DNA of 64,000 nt. Origin: Antitrichia curtipendula (taxonomy: Eukaryota; Streptophyta; Bryopsida; Hypnales; Leucodontaceae). Below, piece after piece: positions 1 through 12,172 of the stretch. A program made the translations under genes and the position numbers. Where the stretch lies: assembly GCA_951230915.1 (NCBI GenBank), contig OX579635.1, positions 28,582,001-28,646,000 of the forward strand. The letters run 5' to 3'. The notes beneath the pieces are model-generated. The model had not been told where the DNA came from. It was given only the letters and a program-made list of their open reading frames with translations, and did no database searches. Numbering within the stretch: the stretch's first letter is position 1; the number at the start of each line of letters is the position of its first letter.

Positions 1-790
1 AACTAAGATCATCATTCTATTAAATATTGATATTTAAATAGTATTATCTTTAAATTAGCAAAACCAATGTAAACCACCCAATTTGTGGCAACTATAACAT
101 TTTGAAGAGACCTCAACAACTGTCAACCTTGCCTCTACAATGCAACATTTGAAATAGTATAATCTCATTGAATCGAATCATTGTGATTTACACTAAATAC
201 TTGCTCTAAAAACAACCATTTAAGGGATGGTTTGTCATTTTCATGGGCTTCTATAGACATGAAGATTTTTTAACTCATTTTTCAAACAAAGAGAAATAGA
301 TATGGCATGTAATACAAGTGATTTCATATTTTTTGGAAGCATCATTTAATTACTTACAAATTTTCCAAGATTTTTATCCTAGGCACATATTTGTAAATGT
401 AGGTCTTCCCAATGCAAATTCATTCTTTGCAACTTGTAAAGAGATATGAGAAATCTGAGGAAAATGATTGACTCTTGCAATAAATTACACTTTATCCTTG
501 ATTCACTCAATGAAGGTCATATTCATTATATTGAGACTTTTTGCAGTCTTATTTTTACCTTCAACTCGAGGATAAGCCGCTTTATCTCTTTACTAGTATT
601 TTTTTATAAAAAAGTAACAACAACAACTTTTAGAATTTTATTATAGAATCACTATTTTAGCATGATTTATTTTTTATTTCAATTACTATTTTTTTAAATG
701 AATTTTCCAATAACTAGCATTCTGTCTCAAAATCTACAAAAAATTCCAATATAACAAATGTGGCTTTCATGGCTAAAGTGGTTGATTTAA
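1..790. other. A+T-rich intergenic DNA, no gene seen
   Basis: No reading frame here has recognisable protein similarity. The sequence is A+T-rich with short homopolymer runs. I see no RNA gene. Confidence 0.6.
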
Positions 791-977
791 GGGCCACTTC
801 ACACTAGGCGACACAGTTGAGAGTCCTTCGGTTTCCACCAATCAAATTCCAAAGATCCAGGAATTCGGACTCTTGCCCCTTCACACTAGACGGCACAGTC
901 AAGAGTCCATCGCCCTTGTGGCACCCTACATGGCAATGGCCTCATGATGGCCTCTCGACCATAGTTTGGGTCGGCCA
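791..977. mobile_element. Small inverted-repeat element, GGCTTCACAC family, copy 1
   Basis: The left end (791-826) reads GGGCCACTTCACACTAGG followed by a GTTGAGAG block. A second nested version of the same end lies at about 873-913. The right side (948-977) has the complementary CCTCTCGACCATAG block. The same end sequences recur at 1663-1818 and 4627-4783. This is the most degraded of the three copies and its boundaries are approximate. There is no coding capacity; it looks like a non-autonomous DNA element. Confidence 0.5.
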
Positions 978-1662
978 AAAACGGTAATCCAAAATATGGT
1001 CATGAGCTTGTTGAATTTTTTTCAGAAAAATGTCATAAATGACAAGATTGCAGCTTCTATATTAGAATGGATTTGTACTAGTAGGTAGTAGTATACCCCT
1101 TTTGATATTTGATATTTGTCGCTATTGGGGTTTGAAACCTAGTCTCCACCATTACAATGGGGAGTCTTTGCATTCAATGAACTGAGTTTCATTACATGTT
1201 TTTTAACCCTTGTGGAGGGCTGCAAGTTCCCCAGGGTTCCTAGACTCTGAAACTGTCTGGAACTGCGCCGCAGCAGTTGCGCGACGTGGCCGAGCGATTG
1301 CCACGTTATACCAACCAAAAAAATTTCAAAAAAAAATAAAAATTGTTCATCTTGTTTTTCCATTTTAAGATTTTAGGATTTTTTTTTTACAGCGGCTGTT
1401 CTTTTGCTGCCGGGGGAACATCGCCAGGAATAGGCCCAAAACGGCCCTCCAGACCCCCAAAAAATCATCTAATGCTTTAACCTACACCCTTTCAATGGCT
1501 AATGCCATCCTTTTATTCCATTTATATCCTTCATATTCCTTGTTTGATGATAAGAGCATGTGTTGTGATTTTTTTCCAAGACCATTTTGGACTCCTTTCT
1601 CATGTTTTTTTTAATCTTTTGTTAGAAAAAATTGTCACACGGGTGAGGTTTGGACTTTGGGC

Positions 1663-1818
1663 TTGGCCTTTAGAGGCTTCACATTATGGCCACCCAAAGT
1701 CTCCAATTCCTAAATTTCAGGGCATATTTATTGCCCATTTCTTTGGACTCTCACCAAAGTTTGGACTCTCACTTCCACGGTCCTCTCGACTTGGTCGACC
1801 ATAGTATCAAGCAGCCCT
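1663..1818. mobile_element. Small inverted-repeat element, GGCTTCACAC family, copy 2
   Basis: The left end GAGGCTTCACATTATGGCC and the right end around 1782-1816 (CTCTCGACTTGGTCGACCAT) are partly reverse-complementary. The flanking and internal sequence from about 1615 onward is collinear with 4563 onward (GGGTGAGGTTTG, CTTTGGGCTTGGCCTTT), so this copy and the one at 4.6 kb were duplicated together with flanking DNA or belong to a larger repeat. No target duplication is clear. Confidence 0.55.
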
Positions 1819-3530
1819 AAAGATCACCTCATATCCATTTCAGAGCTAATTATAGGGTTGATTTTCATTTGAAAAAGACGGTCACTTATAAAACACACTA
1901 CCTTGGAATTAGAATGAAGATTGTACAGGTGAGAAATTGAGCATTGAAGACACATGACTTCAAACATGCCAGATTCATGAGATGTACCGAGTGTCAAATG
2001 AATTCGAATGTCACACAAATCAAGGAACATCCCACTTTCAAGGCAGCATAAATGTTGCAATTTGCGCATGATCGTACATCATACACTGAATTCAGTTGGA
2101 ACTTCTCTTGTAAGTTGGCTTATCTTTTGTGTTTGGACTTTCCTAGGCAGACTCTAGATTCACACCTTTTCTACTTAGGCTTTTGTTTGGGGTGCGTGGA
2201 CTAAGGTAAGACTCTGGCAGAGGTCCACAAAGCACCCATAGAAGAGCTGCCATTGCATTTGGGGGAAGGTAAACTTCTTGAAATATTTTTCAGTAAATTT
2301 TCATGGAAAAAAAAAATTGGAATTGGCATCCAACCTACGTAAGTCATTTCATATTCAATCTGGGCCTTTGTGGAATTAGTTACAACTTTTGAAGATGAAA
2401 TGCAATAGTCATTGAAAGTGTCCACCTCTTGAAATGCACATAATTGGTACATTGATGGTGTATTTGAAGGAAGAGAAATGTACCTCTATGTTAGAAGACG
2501 CTTACATGACACTTTGAAAGCTTAGTCAATTTTAGGACCTCTTACCTTAATCCTTAAAGGACAAGAAGGTGACCTTGGAAATCATCCCTTTTCATTACCG
2601 TGTGAATCATTGGCTTAAGAAACTGCAAAAACACTTATTGGTAGTCAAACTATTATAGAAGACCTCCCCTTTTCACAACAAAATTCCGAGGATGAATAGT
2701 TGCACTTCTGTCCTACTATAACGATTCCCTATCATCCATCAGATGTTTGGCGTCCGTGTCGACGTTCGAAGGTTAAGATTGGTGAACTATTTGGTAACTA
2801 GACAGAAGACATACTCAACGTTATTTTATTTGGCCTTGTGTTAGAAAGGGTCTATGTTCCCTTTGGATTCAAAATGGACCTTAGCAACAATCTCTACACC
2901 TAATGCATAGTTGGGATGAATAATTTAAGTTTCATTTACATTTTGCATATTTCATCTATTGATATAGATGCAAACACCTACATCACTCCAATGAAGATTG
3001 TTTTTTGCATGACCCAAAATGTTGTGTCCTTAAGTTAGGCTGTTCGTTTGTTTTTGTTTTTATTTATTTATTTTGTTGTTTTTGCTTTTCTTTTTTTGAC
3101 TGTGGCAACAGGACAGGGCACACTAGTGATGTTGAACGCAAAGTCATTACATTTTCATCTAGTACCTGCCTTTTGCTATCTTATCCCAAGCCTACCCAAA
3201 CTCGTAACATATTCCACAACAAAACAAAATAGAGGCTTCTACACAAGTTGAGGCTTCAGTCCAGCAATCACCACAGTCCTGCACAGTGACACTTGCATAC
3301 TTCTTAAAAAATGGACGCACAAAAACAAAAATATGTTTGACTTCGCCATGATCTTGACAAAAAAAACAAAAACCATGTTTGGCATACCTGAGAACACACA
3401 TCCCAAAGTAACTTACTGCAAATGAATATGATTCCCCAAAAGACATCCCTAACCAACTGAAGTTGTAATGTTCAGTACAGGTATCCCTTCCTGTGGCCAG
3501 GGAGGATTGACCCCTGTATTGCCTTGTCTA
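1819..3530. other. Intergenic DNA, no gene recognised
   Basis: Only short overlapping reading frames with low-complexity translations occur, for example Phe/Leu-rich frames near 3.0-3.25 kb. None resembles a known family. Confidence 0.55.
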
Positions 3531-3690
3531 AGGGTGAATGTAAAAATTTCCCCCTAATTTGTGCCACTTAAATTTTTTATTTCATCGTGCCTCCTAGCGA
3601 ATATGGGGCCTCTGATTTCAAATATGAATTCAGAATTTGAAAGTTTTATCATATGCGGCAAATAAAAGATTTCAGTGTTTTCTGCAGTGG
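3531..3690. repeat. Deletion derivative of the AGGGTRAA-ended repeat
   Basis: The first 70 or so bases (from AGGGTGAATGTAAAAATTT) match the left end of the 12.83-14.17 kb repeat. The rest (about 3,600-3,690, with GGGGCCTCTGATTTC) matches its right-hand part at about 14,045-14,130. The middle 1.1 kb is missing and the extreme right terminus is not preserved. Confidence 0.55.
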
Positions 3691-4136
3691 CCCATGATTT
3701 AACTTAAGCTTACTACAGTCCAACTCCCTTTCAAACACCAAGAAACACACTCAGGGAGTGAGACTGGTCAACTGATCCACACCTGACTGATTAAAATATA
3801 CTCCATCTTTTCCACGCAATTCAGGCTCAAAGGCAGCCGCATCATCACCCTCACTGGAGCATCAGCTGCAGGTGCAATAACGTAAAAGAGTTTATTATAG
3901 CTAAACTATTAGCAGTGGTCACTCACCATGATAAATTGAGTCAAACTTTTCATCGCGGAATATCAAACTGTGGAATTATTTACTCAAGTAAAAGTTCACC
4001 ATCAATTAGGCGGACCAACAGACCTTTCATGAGGGACATCATGTGCCCAATTTAACACATATGTAGACTTTTCAACAGACACACAGTAAAAGCCAAGTCT
4101 CAGATTCAAGACCTCTAGGCAAAACCCAATGTCAAT

Positions 4137-4511
4137 ACGGGTAGTCACGGCATGTTCAAGTGGTGTGTGAACTGTGAACAATGAACAATGGAAAGTACTT
4201 TGAGGGGCCAATGAGAAGTGACGAATATTGAACAAGCCGTGACCACCCTTTTTGTTCAAATGTTGAGAATGAACAATGGAGGATGGATAATGGCGAGATG
4301 GACGGATGTAATTGAAAGTTAAGAGAACAAAGGAATAATCTTAACGGAACATTGATTGTTCACTCCCAACATCCACCTCCGGAGGTGGATGTTGGGAGTG
4401 AACAATCATTGTTCCGCTATGAATATTTTGTTGAAAGCAAGCCAACCCTATGCCGCCACCACTTGAATGTTCATTGTTCACCATCACGGTGAACAAGCTG
4501 TGACTACCACT
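4137..4511. mobile_element. Foldback element with 9-bp target duplication, Mutator-like MITE candidate
   Basis: The ends are inverted repeats: about 22 bases at 4137-4158 (core GGTAGTCACGGC) pair with 4490-4511 (core GCTGTGACTACC). Both sides are flanked by the direct repeat AATGTCAAT (4128-4136 and 4512-4520), a 9-bp duplication typical of Mutator-like transposition. The centre is a 72-bp palindrome without spacer: arms 4345-4380 and 4381-4416 differ at one position. GAACAATG repeats occur in both halves. There is no coding capacity. The superfamily call rests on the duplication length alone. Confidence 0.7.
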
Positions 4512-4626
4512 AATGTCAATGTCTCATTTGCTAATTTGCTATTTTGAACTTGTTTCTCATGTTTTTATATCTTTTGCTTGAAAAAATTGACACATGGGTG
4601 AGGTTTGAACTTTGGGCTTGGCCTTT

Positions 4627-4783
4627 GGAGGCTTCACACAATGGCTAACCAAGTTGAGAGACCGTGCTCAAACTATGGTCGAGAGTCCAACAAAATGGGC
4701 TCTTTAATGGGCATTTCTTTGGACTCTCACCCAAAGTTTGGGCACGGCCTCTCGACTTGGTCGTCCATAGTGTGAAGCGGCCA
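4627..4783. mobile_element. Small inverted-repeat element, GGCTTCACAC family, copy 3
   Basis: Best preserved copy. About 50 bases from the left end (GGCTTCACACAATGG at 4630, then ACCAAGTTGAGAGACC) are reverse-complementary, with a few mismatches, to the right end (GGCCTCTCGACTTGG, then CCATAGTGTGAAGC ending near 4778). About 60 bases separate the arms. No protein is encoded and no clear target duplication is seen. Confidence 0.6.
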
Positions 4784-5023
4784 TAAGAATCCATAATCAT
4801 TCTCAATCCTTGGATCGATCAACCCAAAATATGTCGAAGGGATGTATACTTCACTTTAACTTGTTGCTAGTAATAACTTGCCTAGTTGCCTACCCATCTA
4901 AATGGATTCTTGACTACTTAAAAATATTTATCCTTTACCCATAAGGACCTCCAATTAGGGTCAATTTCGTATACCCTTGAAATCAACACTCAAGACAATT
5001 CATTGTTTATTCATATAATGGTG

Positions 5024-5028
<5 letters not shown>

Positions 5029-5080
<52 letters not shown>
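5029..5080. repeat. (TA)n microsatellite, about 26 units
   Basis: Uninterrupted alternation of T and A over about 52 bases. The array lies shortly before repeat copy A. Confidence 0.95.
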
Positions 5081-5081
<1 letters not shown>

Positions 5082-5142
5082 TAAAAAAATCTAGTAACTT
5101 TTTTGAATTGATAATAAGATCTTACAAAAATTTAAACAATCG

Positions 5143-6069
5143 TAACCCTTGAAGTTCCTTGACTATGTCCTCATCCAAAATGCTCCAAAACTGCCATTTC
5201 TAATACAAGTACCAAATTTTTGAAAAATATCATTTTTGGACACATGTAATCATAGGATTTTGTAGTACTTTAGTTTGAGAATATGTGGAAAAAATTTCAG
5301 AAATTTTTACCTTGTAGATTGCAAGATATTAGTGTTTGAAGTGGCAAAAATCCTTTTTTTGACCCTGCAAAAAATCAGAAAGTTGCACTTTACAAGGTCA
5401 CATTTGTATGGGAAAATGTCCAAAATGGTGGTGCTTAATTTGGATGCATTTTTCAAGGAAATTTGGTTACATGCTTTAAAATATTCGGATCATTTTCAAT
5501 ACAACATATAGGAAAAAACATAGAAAATAAAAAGAATGGAGAATGATTCAAAATACTAAATTGTTAACAATTTATTTATGGAATTGAAAAATGACAATCC
5601 CAATGGTTGTAATGTTGTAATAAATAATGTACACCTAATGTTGTTATTTTTTATCCAAAATATTGAAAATTGAGTTAAATAAAAGACTTGAAAGTTTATT
5701 TTAGAGCTTGTTTTAGAGTAGAGAATTCATAATTGCTCGCAAACAAAAACACCTCATAACTTTTTACTCATTCATCAAAATGGAATGACTCAAAAGCATT
5801 TAATGTAAATATAAATCTAGAAAACCAATTTCAGATTTTTATTTATGAAAATAGTGATTTTTTCAAATTTGCCCAAATTGCCCGAGTTAAACAAAATACA
5901 TACTACACAATAAGATTTTAACCATGTAGTCAAAAGTTATGAAAATTGTTGGGCCTTGAAGAAAAACCTTGTCCACATGTTGTATGAAGATTTCAAAGAA
6001 AAAACATAAAAACTCCACTCACATGTACCTGCCAAAAAATGCACCTTCAGTTGATCCTTTAGGGGGTAA
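5143..6069 (-). mobile_element. TTAACCCCTAAAG repeat family, copy A (inverted)
   Basis: Read on the minus strand this 927-bp stretch is collinear with copies B (14,967-15,916) and C (33,486-34,300) along most of its length. Shared blocks include GGCCCAACAATTTTCATAAC, GACTACATGGTTAAAA, TCTCTACTCTAA and GTTTATTACAACATTACAAC-like segments. Its ends, TAACCCTTGAAG on the left and CCTTTAGGGGGTAA on the right, are imperfect inverted repeats of the family terminus. A+T-rich, no reading frame conserved among copies. Confidence 0.7.
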
Positions 6070-6880
6070 ATAATAAGAATCATTTTAAAAGCTTACTCCA
6101 ATGATTTTAGGCATGTGTTCCAAAATGAAATTTCTAGATTGAGTAAGGTGGAATCACCTATAGTCAATCCTTTAAGCGATTTTGGAGTAGATGGTGAGGA
6201 GTAGGAGGTGATGGGAAATTTTTTCTCATGGTGTAGGAATAGGAAATATGGGGATTGCTAAATTTTCAGAATTTTTTTTCAGAAATTGAAATTTTATTCC
6301 CCCAAAGTATACTTGTCCCATAGACAATGTTTAGAGTCTTCCAATTTCAATCATTCAAGAACTACTTTCCTGCTCACTACATGTACCACATCTTCAAGCC
6401 ACAAAATTTGTTAACAAGAATATTTCCCTTTTTTTGACAAGGTGAGGTCCACCACTTATTGCTTGGCCCACTCTCATTCAGTGCCACCACTTTTTGTTAT
6501 TCTAGAAGCTAGGACCACTTGGACCTATTATATTATAGAGATTTATTCACTCATGGAGGGTGCACTTACAAAAATTCTACTGTATCCATGAAATAAATTA
6601 TCCCTGGCATACATCCCTGTATTGTGTTATTTATTATAAAGCATTTGTTACAACTGCTTGCAAATTCTCAGATTGGTTTGTAGAAAAATATCCCATGTAG
6701 ATTCCGCCCTGTTTTCCCATTCCCTGGACCAGGTAAAGTGAGCACTTTAATTTATAGTAAAAAACCTAATTTTGACTGAGATTACTTGTTTTACTGGTTA
6801 CCCTAGATTTGGTAGATTTTTTGATTTCATCCTGGTCAACATAATGTCAAGAAGAGTATAAGTTATAAACTTCTGCTGTA
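6070..6880. other. Intergenic DNA, no gene seen
   Basis: A+T-rich, without a recognisable gene. G+C content rises from about 6.88 kb, where the lipoxygenase upstream region begins. Confidence 0.5.
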
Positions 6881-7474
6881 ACGGAATTGGAAGATTCTCT
6901 CCTGTGTCAAGACCAACCGGGGGTAGCCACACGGCATCTGGGCCAGGATCGCGGGTTCAGGAACCCGGTCCAGACCTTCAGGTCCGGGATCACCCCTGGC
7001 TGCGGTCCTTTGGGGATTTCAAATAGAAGTTGCACGGCCAAGCTGAATTCAGTTGAATCCATGTTTATGGCGAAGCTTGTAGTTTAAATTTCTGCAGGTC
7101 CGGGTTGTGTGAAAATCCCGAAATGTTGGTGCAGATCACGCCGAAGATGCATCTTCAGAAATGACCATGATAATATAGAGCTAAAATCGGATGCAGGACT
7201 CGAGGTTATGGTATTTGCAGTAGAAGGTTGAATGGATAATTCGGCTTGGGTTCTGACTGTGCAGCTGTATGGGTCGTTGAGAGATTAGAGCGCAGTGGAT
7301 GATGCGAGGTTCGGAATCGTTATGCGAGAAAGAGCACGCAACTACGTAGTATCTGAAATTTTATTAGAGAAGAAGAAGAAGAATGGAAGCTGGAGATTGT
7401 TGTCGTGAAATTTTATGATTTGTTGTTCGAGTTGGAACGAATTCCTCAAGTACGTATTCAAAAAGATACAAGAG
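6881..7474 (+). promoter_or_regulatory. Upstream and 5' leader region of the lipoxygenase gene
   Basis: G+C-richer than the DNA to its left and directly in front of the lipoxygenase. A GAAGAAGAAGAAGAATGG purine run precedes the ATGs at about 7,369-7,385. I find no convincing TATA box, so the transcription start is not placed. Confidence 0.4.
7383..7418 (+). CDS. Upstream ORF of 11 codons overlapping the first lipoxygenase ATG
   Basis: An ATG in good context (G at +4, purine-rich leader) opens an 11-codon frame ending in TGA at 7416-7418. It overlaps the ATG at 7415 in an ATGA arrangement. If transcribed it could lower initiation at 7415 or favour reinitiation at 7475. Whether the mRNA begins upstream of it cannot be seen here. 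Confidence 0.35.
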   Translation: MEAGDCCREIL

Positions 7475-10400
7475 ATGGAACGATGTATTACAGGAGTGAC
7501 GGGATGGCAGCAGCCGCTGTGCATGACAGTGATGAATCCGTTCACCAAAGCTGCTCCAGCGGCTGCAGTTGAATTGCGAGAGTTTCACCGGAACTACGGA
7601 GGCGCTCTTCATGAGCATATGCCAAGGCAGAGAATGGCAGGAGCGCTTCTCGTCAAATGTGAGTCAAATCACAAGAATAGGAGGAGTCAGCGAAGGTCCA
7701 GCAGGTCCTTGAACCAGGCCACATCGGCGTCTAAAACACGGTTGACTCCCGTTGAAACGGAATTGGAGTTAATCAATGATCTGTGTGTAGGTCAGGGGAT
7801 TAGCGATGTGTTTCTAGAGTTGCAGAAGCGGAAATCCCATTCGCAAGTGCTAAAGGTTGCTATCGAGTTGTGTAAGAAGGAGTATTTCGTGGTGCCGAAG
7901 TCGGTGGCCGAAAGTGACTTGAAGTTTTGGGATGAGGAGGACGAAAGACTGGGAAAGAAGATTCGGTTTCGGCTTGTTAGCGTTGAGGTTGATCCAGGTG
8001 AGTAACTGCGTAATATTTTCACCGCAATCTCATGATCGTTGAACAATACTCTGACAATCTAATTAGAAGTTTCCCCTTTTCTTTTTTCTTTTGTCATGTG
8101 TGAAAGCTATAGTCCTCACAATCGTGCGAGCGTCACAGTGACAGGGAGACCGAAGCAGAGTACCGAAGTGGCGATAGAGAAGTGGACGGAGGTGGATCCC
8201 GAAAATCACAGTCCTTCCTCGAATGTAACGAAATTTGATGTCAACTTGAAGGTGGAGAAGGATTTTGGAACTCCAGGTGCGCTGATTTTGAAGAATTTTC
8301 ACAGAGACGAGTTCTTTCTCAAGGCCATCTCTGTCGAACATCCGGACGAGTCTAAGGTTCATTTTCCGTGCAACTCGTGCGTGTATAACGCTGACCAGTA
8401 TGCTGACGACCGCGTGTTCTTCAGCAATAAGGTAGCCTTTCAACACGCCTTCCTGTTCAACAAAACATTCAATGAACGAGCACACGGACATCACGTTCAT
8501 TCTGAAATAAGTCGTCGATCTCACCAGTCAAGCTCGAAGAACGGAAATCACAGCCTACATTAAATGTTTCCTGGCAAAGGTTTGGTTATGTTCGTACAAA
8601 TTTCTGTACTAGTACATTAACCACTGTAGACTGCTTGGAGTGCATAGTTGAATGAACCGATTTCTTGATAGTTTTCAGTAGTAAATGGAATCCCTGGAAT
8701 TGATTTGAAATTTAACAAAAATTGAAGTTTTTCGAACTAGTTAGCCTCCAAATCCACTGCAGTAACATTGAGTGGTTACGAATAGAAAGAGTTAAGATGG
8801 AAACAGAGAGTACTGCATCACCGTTTATTGCTTTGAAACAATGCCGGAGGGTTATCGATCTTCTCGATGTACAAATAAAAATCATCGATTCTTGCGCAGG
8901 TGTACCTACCACAGGAAACCCCAGCCGGCCTGAAGGGATTGCGTGAGCAAGAGTTAATCAATATGCGTGGCAAAGGGTCGGGGTTGCGGAAGGAAGCAGA
9001 TCGGATTTACGACTATGATGTATATAACGACTTAGGAGACAGTGACCAGCACGAGAGCTTTAAGCGGTCAGTGTTGGGTAGAAATGACAAATTTCCTTAC
9101 CCTAGACGCATGCGCACTGGACGACCACCATCTGAGATTGGTACCTACGACCGACCTTAACCATGAATTGAAGATGCAATGTATTCCTCAAACACAATCT
9201 TAGAGATGTGTCAACTCTAACCCTATCCTTCAGCATCCTACGATCAAATGTTAGACCAATCCCCCGTTGGTCATTAATTTTAATGTCTTTTCACTTTCGT
9301 CTGATACATCGTCTTGTTCCAGATCCGATATCAGAGCACCGAGGTGAAATGTACGCGAAGTTTTACATTCCAAGGGATGAGCGGGTAACGTTGGTGAAGA
9401 TCCCGGGCTTGGAGCAGGAGGATGCGATCGAAACGGCTTCGAGAAAATTGATGCCGGCCCTCTTTGCACTGTACTCCACTCAGGTGGAGTATCAGAGCAT
9501 GGATCAAGTATTCGACTTGTTCAGGAAAGGTGTCACTCTGTCTAATGATTCCACATGTGCGTCGGACCCTGAGCCAGGATCTGAATCGGAGGCAGAAACT
9601 GTCACGTTTCGACTTCCAAAAGTTGTTGAAGGTACATTTGTGTGAAGTTCAGTAGCATGATAGCTGTTGCTGGCATAGTGCACTAGCAATTCTTATCAAA
9701 TCAAATATTGGATATGGCATTCATACAGTGTGCTGATGGTAATTGATGATCAATCACAGCTCGTGAGGATGCTTGGATGCATGATGAGGAATTCGCTCGT
9801 CAGATGCTTGCCGGAATCAATCCAGTTGCAATTGAGCGTGTGCGTGAGTTTCCCATTCGAAGCACCCTAGACAGCACCACATACGGAAGTCCAGTGTCAG
9901 CAATAACAGCGGAGCACATTGAACCATTTCTAGAAGGGTTAAACGTACAATCGGCAGTTGCTGAACGGAAGCTCTTTGTGCTTGACTACCACGATATTTT
10001 TCTACCATTTGTGAACAAAATTAACGACTGTCCAACTTCAAAAGCGTACGCCACTAGAACTTTGTTGTTTACAAGAAAGGACGGCACTATGATTCCGGTT
10101 GCCATTGAGCTCAGCCTGCCACCATGCGAAGGGAATAATCAGCCTGCCATGAATCGTGTAGTCACCCCACCATCCTTGGGCAAAAAGGATTGGATATGGG
10201 AGCTTGCAAAAACTCATGTCATGGCGAATGATGCTGGGCATCACCAACTCATAAGTCACTGGTGAGTATCAATCTTACTTCAAAACAATCTCCAAGAAAA
10301 GACAATCTATTTTGAATGTCCCTGGATCTCTAAAATTTCTAAGCAGCACTTTGAATTGTAAGCATTGTAAATTCAGTTGTATACTTGCAAGATTCATATA

Positions 10401-11677
10401 TATACTGAAATGTTGTGGGGCTCACAATTGTTGTAGGTTGCGGTCGCATGCCGCTATGGAACCTATGATCATTGCGACGCACAGACAATTGAGCCCACTT
10501 CATCCAGTGCACCAAGCCCTTGTGCACCACTTCAATGATACGCTGGACATCAATGCCGCAGCACGAAAAGCACTCGTCAACGCTGGTGGCATTATAGAGA
10601 AGACCTTCACCCCCCATGAAATCTCCATGCAGATGAGTTCCGCATGGTACAAGCATAAGTGGCGATTTGACGAACAAGCCTTGCCAGTGGATTTGCTCAG
10701 AAGGTACTATCTCTCTTTCTATCGCCCATCTTCATATCCTGGCCAGATTTTTTTGAACTTGCAAGTGACTAACAAAGTTCTGGAATGTGCTGAACAGGGG
10801 CATGGCTATCACAGACGAAAATGCAGAGCACGGCATTAAGTTGGTGATGGAAGACTATCCGTTCGCTGCAGATGGGCTAGAGCATTGGGGTGCAATCCAA
10901 TCGTGGCTTTCAGACTATGTAGAAGTAATCTACAAGGATGATGCCAGTGTTCGCAAGGACGAGGAGCTTCGAAGATGGTGGACCGAAATTCGGACCGTTG
11001 GCCATGGCGACAAAAAGGACGATGAAGGGTGGCCAGTGATGGATTCCAAAAAGTCTTTGATCCATATTTTGAGCATCATCGTGTGGACTGCTTCTTGCCA
11101 TCACGCAGCGGTGAATTTTGGCCAATACGAGTATGCCGGTTTCATGCCTAACCATCCAACGATTACACGTAGACTTATTCCCAACGAAGGAACACCAGAA
11201 TTCCTGGAGCTTCAAAAGGATCCCGAGGCCTTTTATCTGTCAATGGTCTCCAATGAGACACAAGCAACGGTAATCGCAATCACAACAGAGGCACTATCAA
11301 CTCATGCAAACCACGAGGAGTATTTGGGTCAAAGGAATACACCGAATTGGACTAACGATGACAAGGTATTTCTTCCATCAAGCTCTCCTCGATCAAACTT
11401 CTGGGAATTACTGTTCATTACAAAATCATATATGATTGATTCAGTGAATGTATAGTTCTAAAACTTACCAAAAACGCTGGAGCTTGTGCAGATATTGGCA
11501 GCATTTAGCAGTTTCCAAAGGAAGATCGGTCAAATTGAGAAGCTCGTAAGGCAAAGGAATCAAGACAAGAGACTAAAGCATCGTAATGGTCCAGCTCAAG
11601 TTCCTTACGAGCTCCTACACCCCTCCTCTGGACCAGGTTTGACAGGTAAGGGTGTTCCCAACAGCGTCTCAATCTGA
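7475..11677 (+). CDS. LOX: Lipoxygenase, plastid-type, eight exons
   Basis: Lipoxygenases are non-haem iron dioxygenases that add O2 to polyunsaturated fatty acids, the first step of oxylipin synthesis. Coding exons: 7475-8001, 8107-8431, 8900-9140, 9323-9631, 9760-10261, 10437-10703, 10798-11365, 11492-11677; all phases agree and the product is 974 residues. The N-terminal ~85 residues are basic and Ser-rich, like a plastid transit peptide. A PLAT domain spans about 100-285, then the catalytic domain. Iron ligands are visible: His629 and His634 (HQLISHW), His826 and Asn830 (HAAVN), and the terminal Ile974 (PNSVSI). Thr691-Phe692 sits where 13-lipoxygenases have a Phe and 9-lipoxygenases have Val, so 13-specificity is inferred. 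The start at 7475 is preferred (G at -3 and +4); ATG 7415 would add 20 residues but has poor context and an overlapping upstream ORF. The first donor (GTAACT at 8002) was chosen on phase; the stronger GTGAGT at 7998 would break the frame. No inactivating change seen. Confidence 0.93.
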
Positions 11678-12172
11678 CGACAGCACTTCACAAGACAAGC
11701 TGGGTTGAAAATTGTACGCAGCAAGTCAGTCAGAACCTCAGTCACAACTAAGACAATGTGACCAACAGTTTTGAGTTCCCGTTTTCCGCGGTAAAACACC
11801 GCCTGTACAGAGCTGAAAATGGAGCAAACATGGTTTATGATATGGTAGTCGTATTCTAGAATTCTTGAGTGTACTCATCAAAATTTGCAAGAGGATGCAT
11901 AACTTTCGCACTGCATCCCTTAAGTTTGTATGAAGTGATTTCTCTCCAATACTTTCATCATGTGCCGACCATGCATGAAATTGTACAAGTTTCTAATGCA
12001 GGCACCTCAAACCTAATCATACAATGTACACCATATTGGAAAGCCGTTTGGTCACCATGCTCACGAACCTTGAATGACTCACCATCTATGCAGCTCACAA
12101 TCCGATAGCGGAGATCAGCCGAGTTGCGAGGACCGAAAAGGCCTCTTCACATCTCGCCAGTCCGCGTACTCT
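11678..12172. other. Convergent spacer, 3' regions of LOX and the LSM gene
   Basis: The lipoxygenase (+) and the LSM-domain gene (-) point at each other across 495 bases, so this stretch should hold both 3' untranslated regions. I see no further gene and no strong AATAAA signal. Confidence 0.5.

Noticed and set aside
1263..1310. GTGGCCGAGCGATTGCC as part of a tRNA-Leu or tRNA-Ser
   Set aside because: No acceptor stem, anticodon arm or T-loop consensus (GGTTCRANYCC) at the right distance.
7998..8003. GTGAGT as the first lipoxygenase donor
   Set aside because: Strong consensus, but its phase does not join to the reading frame of exon 2 at the polypyrimidine-preceded acceptor; GTAACT at 8002 does.
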